This document shows positions 22,788-30,715 of a stretch of 35,065 bases of DNA, one piece after another (the stretch's first letter is position 1; each line of letters begins with the position of its first letter). Both the position numbers and the translations under genes were made by a program. Under the pieces are notes generated by a model. It worked only from the letters and a program-made list of their open reading frames with translations, ran no database searches and was not told the DNA's origin. This DNA is from Myxococcales bacterium. Its GTDB lineage: Bacteria > Myxococcota_A > Polyangia > Polyangiales > Polyangiaceae. The DNA lies in contig CAHJWM010000050.1 of the NCBI GenBank assembly GCA_903642325.1, positions 1 to 35,065 on the forward strand, read 5' to 3'.

Positions 22788-23864
22788 CTAGTCGTGGTCG
22801 TGGTCGTGGCGATGGTGCACGTCCGGCGCGTGGGGGTGTGCGTGGACTTGTACCTCGTGCGCGTGTGCATGACTGTGCTCGCCTAGGAATGGCGGCTCGT
22901 GAGTATGCTCGTGATGCCCGTCGTCATGGCGATGTGCGTGCTCGTGCGCCAAAGGTTGATGCGTGTGAGCATGAGCGTGGCGTTCCGTTACGTGAAAGTA
23001 CACGCCTGCGGCGAAACAAAGGGCCGCGGCCGCGGACCCCGAGCTCATGCTGCCGCTCCCCATGGCCCACGCAGTTGCCGCGCCGATGAACGGCGCCACC
23101 GCGAAAATAGAACCAGTGCGCGCCGCCCCAATGTGCCGCTGCGCGCGTAAATAAAAGCGAAGGCTCAAGCCGTAGCCGGTGGCGCCGCACAGCAATAAAC
23201 CAAGCATCGGCGCCGCGCTGGGGAACGCCTGTCTCGAGGCGAGAGCCAGTGCAAAGCTCAGCGTTGCCCCGAGCGTGCCCTTCCATTGCACCACCTGAGT
23301 GGGACTGAGCTCTGCCAACGGCCGCGCCAGGGTGTTGTCTAACGCCCAGCCGAATGTCGCCAGCACCACCGCCATTGCGCCGATTCCGAAGCCGGCTGCC
23401 CGAACGCCGGCGATCACGAGTAAGGCGCCACCCGCAGCCATGAAGGTGAGCGCCAACCCGACGCGCCGCCCAATTGGCTCATGGTGTATTTTCCACGCCA
23501 ATATCACGGTGAACACCGCTTCGAAGTTCAACAGAAGAGAGGCGCTCGCGGCGTCCGTGCGTTGAAGTCCCCAGGTCAAGCAAACCGGAGCGAACACGGC
23601 ACCCACCAGGGCGACCACAAGCAAGCGCGGCAGGTGGGCCCGGCGCACCGGCGCCTCCACCCCGCGCGCGGCACGCCACGGATCGAGTGATGCCAGGGCC
23701 GCTCCAGCGTACAACAAAGCGGCCGCGGGCCAGGCACCCACTCCCTTGCCAAAACGCTGCACGAACGGGGTAGTGAGGCCAAATGCGAGCGCAGAAAACA
23801 ACGCCAGGCCGGCCCCGGCGAGCAGTGGATTAGGCTCCGGCCTAGCCGATGTCGGCGCGTTCAT
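22788..23864 (-). CDS. DMT/EamA-family permease with His-rich C-terminal tail
   Basis: From the ATG at 23864 the protein has 358 residues. About ten membrane helices form the usual EamA duplication (for instance FSALAFGLTTPFVQRFG and WALDNTLARPLAEL). The last 68 residues contain 25 His, with Asp and Glu, in patterns such as HAHAHTH, HRHDDGHHEHTH and HDHDHD, and would be cytoplasmic or periplasmic depending on topology. DMT proteins usually move organic metabolites, but a tail of this kind is typical of Zn, Ni or Co transporters and chaperones. Next to a NiCoT-like permease it is likely part of metal traffic. The longer frame to 24005 is not protein-like. Confidence 0.85.
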   Translation of the reverse strand: MNAPTSARPEPNPLLAGAGLALFSALAFGLTTPFVQRFGKGVGAWPAAALLYAGAALASLDPWRAARGVEAPVRRAHLPRLLVVALVGAVFAPVCLTWGLQRTDAASASLLLNFEAVFTVILAWKIHHEPIGRRVGLALTFMAAGGALLVIAGVRAAGFGIGAMAVVLATFGWALDNTLARPLAELSPTQVVQWKGTLGATLSFALALASRQAFPSAAPMLGLLLCGATGYGLSLRFYLRAQRHIGAARTGSIFAVAPFIGAATAWAMGSGSMSSGSAAAALCFAAGVYFHVTERHAHAHTHQPLAHEHAHRHDDGHHEHTHEPPFLGEHSHAHAHEVQVHAHPHAPDVHHRHDHDHD

Positions 23865-24013
23865 GATTGGTTGCCCGCACACGTTAGCGCAAAGCGGGGT
23901 AGGCGCGCTCTCGGCGCCGTGCTCGGCAGACCGTGATTTAGATAACGCGTGGCGCCGTGTGCAGAAAGCCTGCCGACCGCTATGGCAAACCCTTCTAGCG
24001 CACATTGACCATC

Positions 24014-24057
24014 GCGTCGGCGTCGGGCGTCGGCGTCGGCGTCGAGGTCGAGGTCGC
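24014..24057. repeat. GTCGGC simple-sequence repeat
   Basis: A degenerate hexamer array (GCGTCGGCGTCGGGCGTCGG and on, changing to GTCGAG units) spans about 44 bases upstream of the His-tailed permease gene. It is a slippage-prone microsatellite without a coding role that I can see. Confidence 0.55.
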
Positions 24058-24500
24058 GCTCTTCAACGGCGGCGTAGGTGTGCGTCCGAGCGGCCCATTC
24101 CGCGCTCAGCCGAGTCGCATCACCGAGCCAACGGCGAATCCGTGGTCCTGGAATCCAGCGTGCGCCGTCCCGGCAGTGCGCTTCCATCGCCGCCGCCTTG
24201 CTGCGCCCGCTGTAGCCGGTTGTGGTTCATGGGCCGTCACGCTCGCTCATCGCCGCGCCGCACACGTTGGCGCGGGGCAAAGGTCTTCTAAGACCTCCCG
24301 AAGCGCCCTTTCGATGCGCGAGTGTGGGAAGGAGGGTGGGAACGCGCGGCCGTGGCAAACGGTGAATGGCGAACGGCAAACGGCCAATCCGACCGTGGCG
24401 AGCGTCGTCGAGATCGAATGACGAGTCGCTCACGCCTTTGAGCGCGGCGGGGCGATGCTCAAGGTGTGAGCTGAAAAGGGAGTTGAACTCGAGGGTCCCG

Positions 24501-24524
24501 AGCGTTACACTTCGCAGTAACGCT
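24501..24524 (+). promoter_or_regulatory. Hairpin or operator in front of the surface-protein gene
   Basis: AGCGTTAC (24501-24508) and its exact reverse complement GTAACGCT (24517-24524) flank eight bases, and TTTT follows. It ends 21 bases before the ATG at 24546. It could be an attenuator-like hairpin in the leader or the binding site of a dimeric regulator. Confidence 0.5.
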
Positions 24525-24545
24525 TTTCCGCCGACTTTCCGGCTG

Positions 24546-27500
24546 ATGTCGAAGCTGATTGGTTCAATGTCACATACCCACCGGTTCGCGCTCGAGTCGC
24601 TTCTCGCTTCGCTGTTACTCGTCGTCGCCTGCGGCGGGCCGCCTGACGCAGTCGGTGACAACGGCATCGCAACTGCGGGTAGCGGTGCGTCCGGGGGCGG
24701 GAAGGGCATCGGCGGGTCCGGCGCGGGCATCGCGCCGGACGACCCAGGGCGAGGGACGCCTGGCGATGCCGGGGCTGGCGGCGATAGCGGCGACTCGGGC
24801 CCCGTGTGCGGCAATGGTAAGCTCGAAGCGCCGGAAACCTGTGATGATGGCAATGCCACGCCAGGGGACGGCTGCGACGGTAATTGCTCGAAGGACGCCA
24901 ATTGGCAATGCGCAAAGCCGGGCGCTCCCTGTACCTATGACCCCAAGCCCGGGGTGTGTGGCAACGGGCAAGTGGAAGCCGACGAAACATGCGATCTCGG
25001 GGCGGACGCAACTGGCAAAACTCTGAATGACGGCACCGTTGGCTGCGATGCTACCTGTCACACGGTCAATGGCTGGACGTGCGCGGGTGCCGGTGTGTCG
25101 TGCACCAAGGATCCCTACTGCGGCGACGGCACCGTGCAAAGCACGCTCGCCGAGCAATGCGATGACGGCACCAATGACGCAATGCACGGTTGCGACGGCA
25201 AGTGCCAGGTGGTCCCCCATTGGAAGTGTCCGAACAACGTGTGCGTTCCGGACGCCTCGTGCGGCAACGGCGTGATCGATGGCAGTGAGCAGTGTGACGA
25301 CCACAACATTCGCAATTACGACGGCTGCTCTGCCACTTGTTATTTAGAGGCCGGCTACGCCTGCCCGGCTACTGGTGGCACCTGCGAGCAGACCTGCGGC
25401 AACGGCAAGCTGGACGCGGGCGAGACCTGCGACGACAGCAACCACAGTGCAAAAGACGGTTGCGATAGCAGCTGCAAGGTGGAGCCTGGGTACACGTGCG
25501 GCACCGTAGGGCAAACATGCATCATCACGCCCGTGCCGTTGCCACCCGTCTGCGGCAACGGCAAGCTCGAGACCGGCGAGCTCTGCGACGACGGCAACGT
25601 GCGCAGTGGCGATGGCTGCTCCAGTACCTGCCTCTTGGAGGCTGGGTGGAAGTGCAGCACGCCCGGCTCAGCCTGCGTTTCGGCAAAGTGCGGAGACGGC
25701 ATTTTGGCCGGCAACGAGCAGTGCGACGATGCCCTCGTCGACAATGTTCACGGCTGCAGCTCGAGCTGCACCGTCATGCCGAACGCCGTTTGCCCGGCGA
25801 ACGGCGGCAGTTGCGTCCCCATGGTGTGCGGCGATGGCAAAGTCACCGGTTCCGAGACCTGTGATAGCGGCCTCAACGACGGCAAGCACGGCTGTTCCAC
25901 CACCTGCCACACCGTGCCGGGCTGGATTTGCCCCCTCGCAGGCGCGCCGTGCTCGGCGGTATGCGGGGACGGCGTGGTCGTCGGGGACGAACAATGCGAC
26001 GAGATGGCAGACGTGCCCTGCTGCTCGGCGAGCTGCAAGCTCAAGCCCGGCTACGTTTGTGACCCAAGCAAGCCGACGCACTCGCAGGTAGCCACGCCCT
26101 ACTGCGGCAACGGCACGGTCAACGGCCCCTCGAACGCCAGTAACACCGTGCTCGGGAGTGAGCAATGTGACGACGGCAACATCAAGCCCTTCGACGGCTG
26201 CTCTCCGACCTGCACCAATGAGCCGCTATGCGGGACTTACAACACCTACGTCACCCCGACGCCAGCGGCCACCGCGTACCAGTGCTTCGCTCATTGCGGG
26301 GACGGCCTGTTGGTCGCGCCTGAGCAATGCGACGATGGCAACACCTTGGCGGGCGACGGCTGCGACGCAAATTGCAAGGTGGAGCTGATCCCAAACAGCA
26401 CGCAGCCTGCTTGGACATGCGCGCAACCGCCGCCCGGCACCAGCCTGGTCATGCCCGTGATTTGGCGCGACTTCTCGCCCCGGAGCCATCCTCAGTTCTC
26501 GGTCGACCCGCGCGACAATCGGCGCATGCCGAACATCACCCAAAACGCGCTCGTGCCCGTATATTTGGGCAATTTGCCGCGCCCGTACAAGTACGTGCCA
26601 GCATACAACACCGCGTTTGCATCTCCGAATTGGGGCGCCGCTTACAAGAATCTACCCAATTGGACGATGAACGGCCCGGGTTGGGTCTCCGGCTCGGAGG
26701 GTTACCTGGCCCCGCCCTGGATGAACAACCCGCCCGCCTACGACAAGGTTTGGTACGCCGATCAACCTGCGACGCTGAACAATGGCAACGCCAACGCGCT
26801 GCTCACGCCCGCCGGTCGTTTCGCGCAGTGGTACGTCGACGACGCGACGGTCAACAAATCGCTCGCCTCGAGCATCGCCATGAAAGCGGTAGGCGCGGCG
26901 TTTCAGTATTCGTGCGACGACACGGCGTGCGATAGCGCTTTTCCGGGCAACCCATCGGGCTTCTTCCCACTCGACGGCAAGGGCTGGGTAGCAGCGGGCG
27001 GCGAAACTGCGCGCGACGGCGGCCACAACTACAGCTTCACGACGGAGATGCGCAATTGGTTCACCTACACGGCGAGCGGCGCGCAAACGTTGTCGTTCTA
27101 CGGGGATGACGACCTGTGGGTGTTCATCAACGGCCAGCTGGTGCTCGATATCGGCGGTATTCACTCCAAGGTTGCCGGTAACTTCACGCTCAACGCCGAC
27201 GGCACCGCGACCAGCTGCGTCAAGAACTTGCCGGACGACACCGCGCTCAACTGTTCGCCCGTCGCGTTGGGTTTGGTCAAAGGCAACGTCTACGAGGTCG
27301 CGATCTTCAACGCCGAGCGCGAGATCGTTGCATCCAACTTCCAGCTCACGCTCGTTGGCTTCAACTCCGCTCCCAGCGTGTGCACGCCGATCTGCGGGGA
27401 TGGTTTCGTCGCGGGCAGCGAGCAATGTGACCAGGGCAACCTGAACGTGTCGCCCACGAGCAACACTTACGGCAAATGCACTACGTCGTGCCGGCTCGGT

Positions 27501-28670
27501 CCTTACTGCGGAGATAAGAGCCTCACTAGCCCGCCCGAAACCTGTGACAACGGTCTGAACATCGACGCTTATACGAGCGCGGCGCCGAGCACCCTGCAAT
27601 GCGCGCCAGCCTGCATGGCGCCGAGCTACTGCGGCGACCACGTTCTACAAAAGGTGAACGGTGAAGAGTGCGACGATGGGGCGGCGCTCAACCAGGATGG
27701 TTATGGGCACTGTCAGAAGAACTGCAAGCTCGGCGCGCGCTGCGGCGACGGTAGCCTGAGCAACGGTGAAGAGTGTGACGCAGGTGCCAACAACGGCGCG
27801 CCCTCCAGTAGCTGCGACGGTTCGTGCAAGCTCAAGTGCGGCAATGGCGCGGTCGACTCCGGCGAACAGTGCGACACTGGCAAGGGAGTGAATGGCACCG
27901 CGGCCAGCGCGTGTGACAGCACGTGCCAGAACAAGTGCGGCAACGGTGTGGTCGAGGCTGGCGAGCAATGCGATGACGGTGCGAGCAAGAACGACGGCAG
28001 CTACAACAACTGCAAGGCCGATTGCACGAAGGCGCCTAGCTGTGGAGACAATACGCGGCAAAGTCCCCCGGAAATCTGCGACCTCGGCGGGGCGAACAGC
28101 AGCACGGCTTACGGTCCCAATTCCTGCACCCTGTCCTGTTTGCCCGGCGGTTTCTGCGGAGACGGCGTGATCAATGGCAGCGAAAAATGCGACGACGGCA
28201 AAAACACTGGGTTACCCGGCTCTTGTAAGGTCGACTGCTCCGCGTACGTCCCGAGTAGCTCGTGCGGGGATGGTAAGATCCAAGCGCCGGAAAAGTGCGA
28301 CGACGGGACCGGCGCCAACGGTAACGGGAGCGCGGCCAGCAAGTGCGACACCGCCTGTCGCTACAAGTGCGGCAACGGATTGGTCGACGCCGGCGAGCAG
28401 TGCGATAACGGCGTCGATGATGGCACCTACGGCACTTGCACCGCCACGTGCACGCTTGCCGGCTACTGCGGCGACAACATCAAAAACGGCAATGAGCAGT
28501 GCGACCTAGGCGCGAAGAACGCCGACATTAGCTCGGCTTACGGAACGGGCACTTGCACCAAAGCCTGCAAGGCCGCGCCCTTCTGCGGTGACGGTAAGAT
28601 CCAAACTGCCCACGAGGACTGCGAAGGCAACGTCAACTGCTCGAACTGCACAACGACGACTCCGAAGTGA
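24546..28670 (+). CDS. Giant Cys-rich surface lipoprotein: DUF4215 repeats around a fibro-slime domain
   Basis: From the ATG at 24546 the protein has 1374 residues (an ATG at 24567 is equally possible). The signal peptide ends in LLVVAC (Cys29). After a Gly-rich linker there are, by count, about 11 Cys-rich units of the form CG(D/N)G...E(Q/T)CDDGN...GC, then a fibro-slime/PA14-like domain at about 635-941 with the hallmark DDDLWVFINGQLVLDIGGIH, then about 12 more Cys-rich units. DUF4215 repeats are typical of myxobacterial surface proteins, and the fibro-slime domain is associated with extracellular matrix and adhesion. The repeats after the domain vary more in length. Frame is intact throughout. 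A role in adhesion, matrix or prey contact is likely. Confidence 0.92.
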   Translation: MSKLIGSMSHTHRFALESLLASLLLVVACGGPPDAVGDNGIATAGSGASGGGKGIGGSGAGIAPDDPGRGTPGDAGAGGDSGDSGPVCGNGKLEAPETCDDGNATPGDGCDGNCSKDANWQCAKPGAPCTYDPKPGVCGNGQVEADETCDLGADATGKTLNDGTVGCDATCHTVNGWTCAGAGVSCTKDPYCGDGTVQSTLAEQCDDGTNDAMHGCDGKCQVVPHWKCPNNVCVPDASCGNGVIDGSEQCDDHNIRNYDGCSATCYLEAGYACPATGGTCEQTCGNGKLDAGETCDDSNHSAKDGCDSSCKVEPGYTCGTVGQTCIITPVPLPPVCGNGKLETGELCDDGNVRSGDGCSSTCLLEAGWKCSTPGSACVSAKCGDGILAGNEQCDDALVDNVHGCSSSCTVMPNAVCPANGGSCVPMVCGDGKVTGSETCDSGLNDGKHGCSTTCHTVPGWICPLAGAPCSAVCGDGVVVGDEQCDEMADVPCCSASCKLKPGYVCDPSKPTHSQVATPYCGNGTVNGPSNASNTVLGSEQCDDGNIKPFDGCSPTCTNEPLCGTYNTYVTPTPAATAYQCFAHCGDGLLVAPEQCDDGNTLAGDGCDANCKVELIPNSTQPAWTCAQPPPGTSLVMPVIWRDFSPRSHPQFSVDPRDNRRMPNITQNALVPVYLGNLPRPYKYVPAYNTAFASPNWGAAYKNLPNWTMNGPGWVSGSEGYLAPPWMNNPPAYDKVWYADQPATLNNGNANALLTPAGRFAQWYVDDATVNKSLASSIAMKAVGAAFQYSCDDTACDSAFPGNPSGFFPLDGKGWVAAGGETARDGGHNYSFTTEMRNWFTYTASGAQTLSFYGDDDLWVFINGQLVLDIGGIHSKVAGNFTLNADGTATSCVKNLPDDTALNCSPVALGLVKGNVYEVAIFNAEREIVASNFQLTLVGFNSAPSVCTPICGDGFVAGSEQCDQGNLNVSPTSNTYGKCTTSCRLGPYCGDKSLTSPPETCDNGLNIDAYTSAAPSTLQCAPACMAPSYCGDHVLQKVNGEECDDGAALNQDGYGHCQKNCKLGARCGDGSLSNGEECDAGANNGAPSSSCDGSCKLKCGNGAVDSGEQCDTGKGVNGTAASACDSTCQNKCGNGVVEAGEQCDDGASKNDGSYNNCKADCTKAPSCGDNTRQSPPEICDLGGANSSTAYGPNSCTLSCLPGGFCGDGVINGSEKCDDGKNTGLPGSCKVDCSAYVPSSSCGDGKIQAPEKCDDGTGANGNGSAASKCDTACRYKCGNGLVDAGEQCDNGVDDGTYGTCTATCTLAGYCGDNIKNGNEQCDLGAKNADISSAYGTGTCTKACKAAPFCGDGKIQTAHEDCEGNVNCSNCTTTTPK

Positions 28671-28686
28671 GGCACGGCGTCAGGAG

Positions 28687-28713
28687 GGAGCGCGCGCGGA
28701 AACGCGCGGCTCC
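28687..28713. terminator. GC-rich hairpin between convergent genes
   Basis: GGAGCGCGCGCG pairs with CGCGCGGCTCC around a GAAA tetraloop, with one bulged G. It lies 16 bases after the surface-protein stop and in front of the converging outer-membrane protein gene. No T-run follows, so termination strength is uncertain. Confidence 0.5.
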
Positions 28714-28756
28714 GCCTCGTGACCTCGTCAGTCAGGGGCGGCCGCAGGAGGGGCGG

Positions 28757-29647
28757 CTACTCGCTTGCCCAGCGGTAACGGATGCCAAGCTCGGTGAAGT
28801 CGCCGCCAGCGAGCCCGATCCGGTCGGGGCTGATGACCGTGAAGATGAAGCTACCTCGGACATCCACTCGCCGCGAAAGGGCCAGCCGCAGGATGGGTCC
28901 TACACGGATGGTGCGCGAATCGTCGCGTTTCGGCACGTCCAGCAAGTCGACCGCGGGCCCGATGGAGTGCTGGTTCCGTGATCCGAAGCTGAACATGTAG
29001 CCGAGCCGCGCCCGCCAGACCACCGGTGGCGCGACGATGATGTGCAGCGTCTCTTCGTACACCTCTTTACCGTTGGGAACGCCGGTAATGTACGACGCGC
29101 TACCCCGCAGGGTGAGCCGGCCAGGGCCCAAGGTGAAGGTAAGATCGAGCTCCGCCTCGTAGGTCAGCGTTTGCGCGGTCTGACCAGAGCTATTTTCGAG
29201 ATCCAAGCGCCGATAATGAGCCTTGGGGTCGATATACGTGTGCTGGAACGACCGGAAATAGCGCGGTCCGACGCGTAGATCCACGTGCGGGATCTCGACG
29301 CGAAAACCTCCATAGGCGCCCAAGCCGTTCTGCGACCCAATGGGATTGGCGTCGACACCGACCCATTCCGTGAAGGGGCGGCCATAGCCGAGCGAAAGGC
29401 GTGGCCTGGCGTACAGGTAGCCAATATCGAATGTCGTCGCTAAGAAGCTCCGCGGCGGCAGGGTGCCCCAAGAGCGCGCCATCCGCGGATCGATCAGTGC
29501 CTCGTCCGGCGTCGGGAAGATCCCGAGGGGCGGCTTCGGATCCGGAAATTTTTCGCCCGCGGGCTCCGCCGCTGCAGCTCGGCCGCATAGCGCCAAACAC
29601 CACACAGCGGCCGAGAGCGAGCCAACGAGCAACGGCACGGCGCGCAT
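28757..29647 (-). CDS. Predicted outer-membrane beta-barrel protein
   Basis: The ATG at 29647 overlaps the TGA of the upstream gene (TGATG), so the genes are coupled; this gives 296 residues. A signal peptide ends near AAAAEPAGEKF. The rest shows alternating strands rich in Tyr, Arg and Gly (FDIGYLYARPRLSLGYG, GYMFSFGSRNQ), ending in GIRYRWASE, all in keeping with a small outer-membrane barrel of about 10-12 strands. The final residue is not the aromatic seen in most barrels, so the call is not certain. Its coupling to a PAP2 phosphatase suggests action on the same envelope lipid or on its products. Confidence 0.75.
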   Translation of the reverse strand: MRAVPLLVGSLSAAVWCLALCGRAAAAEPAGEKFPDPKPPLGIFPTPDEALIDPRMARSWGTLPPRSFLATTFDIGYLYARPRLSLGYGRPFTEWVGVDANPIGSQNGLGAYGGFRVEIPHVDLRVGPRYFRSFQHTYIDPKAHYRRLDLENSSGQTAQTLTYEAELDLTFTLGPGRLTLRGSASYITGVPNGKEVYEETLHIIVAPPVVWRARLGYMFSFGSRNQHSIGPAVDLLDVPKRDDSRTIRVGPILRLALSRRVDVRGSFIFTVISPDRIGLAGGDFTELGIRYRWASE

Positions 29648-30645
29648 CAGAAGATCCCCAAAAGCCCGAGCCCGCCCGGGGACGGGATCACGTGCAGCTC
29701 GAGGCCCCCGCTCTTGCCGGAGGCCAGAGCGTTTTTGCTCCGATAATGGAGCAGTGGCACGCCGTAGCCGACGAGCGTGCCCACGAGGGCCCCGGTGAGA
29801 ACGTCGCTTGCGTAGTGAACATCGCTGACCACGCGAAACGTCGCGGTCGTTGCCGCCACCGCGTAGCCGCCGGCGCAGCTGATTGCGTCCCACGGCGGCC
29901 CCAACAAGTCGTTCTCGAAGTGATGGATGCAGATCAGCGCCGCGCCAGTGAAAGATAGGGTGGAGTGTCCGCTAAAAAAGCTACGGTAATGAGCGCTGCC
30001 TTCACAGTCGATGGAGTCGCTCGGCAACTCGCTGGTTCCGCAAGTACGCCCATATGGCCGTTCGCGACTCACTAGCGTATTCGTCACTCCTTGAATGGCC
30101 CCGCTGATCGCGAGCGTCTCCAGGTCGATCAGCGCCATTTGCTCGGCGACGTCGCGGCTGCCGCGGTACCACCACGCCGCCGTCAGCGCGTCTGCAACGA
30201 ACGGCCAAGACACGGCGAGCGACAAGCCCACGTCCGAGGCATCCCGGAAAATATAGCGGTTGGAGAGCGAGCGAACGCGCAGCGCGTTGCGCACGTCGTT
30301 GTCGAACCACAGCCCCCCCCTGACGTGCGCCTTCCGCGGGTTGATGATGGCCGTGGTCAAGGTGATCGCGCCGGCGGTCGCGCCGACCACGTAATCAGCG
30401 GTCGAAAATCGCGTCCAGTTCCAGGTCAGCGGTGCCGGCGTACTCTCCGCCGCCTCCTTGGCGGTTGGTGAGCGAGCGCCCCCGCTCCACTGCTCGGCGG
30501 CTGTCTCGCTCGGCGACGCATCGGGCTCGACCGAAGGATCGCCGGGATCGGGATTTTGGGCTCGAGCCGAATGGCCGAAGAGCAAGGCGAAGACAGCACA
30601 CGCCAGGCCGAACATTCGGGCGGCTGAAGCAAAGTAGGCGCTCAC
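29647..30645 (-). CDS. PAP2-superfamily phosphatase (phosphatidic-acid phosphatase type 2)
   Basis: The 332-residue protein starts at a GTG (an ATG at 30615 is possible) and has a signal peptide or first helix (LACAVFALLFGHSARA). The acid-phosphatase signatures are present in order: SRERPYG, FFSGHSTLSF and FRVVSDVHYASD, the last as R-x5-H-x3-D. Hydrophobic helices surround them. Enzymes of this type remove phosphate from phosphatidic acid, undecaprenyl diphosphate or lipid A. A linker with many Ser/Pro/Glu residues precedes the first helix. It overlaps the outer-membrane gene behind it and follows the chitinase-like gene after 70 bases. Confidence 0.88.
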   Translation of the reverse strand: MSAYFASAARMFGLACAVFALLFGHSARAQNPDPGDPSVEPDASPSETAAEQWSGGARSPTAKEAAESTPAPLTWNWTRFSTADYVVGATAGAITLTTAIINPRKAHVRGGLWFDNDVRNALRVRSLSNRYIFRDASDVGLSLAVSWPFVADALTAAWWYRGSRDVAEQMALIDLETLAISGAIQGVTNTLVSRERPYGRTCGTSELPSDSIDCEGSAHYRSFFSGHSTLSFTGAALICIHHFENDLLGPPWDAISCAGGYAVAATTATFRVVSDVHYASDVLTGALVGTLVGYGVPLLHYRSKNALASGKSGGLELHVIPSPGGLGLLGIF

Positions 30646-30715
30646 GAGGTTGACTCGGCCCTTAGCAGCTTCTGCAGGCAGAGTCTCTCAATCCGGCGCG
30701 ACGAGCGGTAAACCC

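Larger units (their letters stand above)
23865..24545. other. Intergenic region with simple repeats
   Basis: This 681-base gap between two divergent genes has no convincing coding frame. It holds a GTCGGC-type simple repeat (24014-24057), a short AGGTCTTCTAAGACCT palindrome at 24281-24296, a run of AACGG words at about 24358-24386 and the hairpin at 24501-24524. The promoters of the His-tailed permease and of the large surface protein must both be here. Confidence 0.45.

Noticed and set aside
22700-22790. TGCGGC/GCCGCA hairpin between the second NiCoT-like gene and the DMT gene as a terminator
   Set aside because: Only six base pairs and no T-run on either strand.
23865-24005. N-terminal extension of the His-tailed DMT permease
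   Set aside because: The stretch is Arg/Cys/Ser-rich without a signal peptide, and the first membrane helix follows the ATG at 23864.
24014-24057. Possible CRISPR-like or iteron array at the GTCGGC repeats
   Set aside because: Units are six bases without spacers, which is a simple microsatellite.
24358-24386. Repeated AACGG words as an operator array
   Set aside because: Spacing is irregular and the words are short; chance similarity cannot be excluded.
24627-28351. Long minus-strand frames opposite the Cys-rich surface protein
   Set aside because: They mirror the repetitive codons of the plus-strand gene and have no signals of their own.
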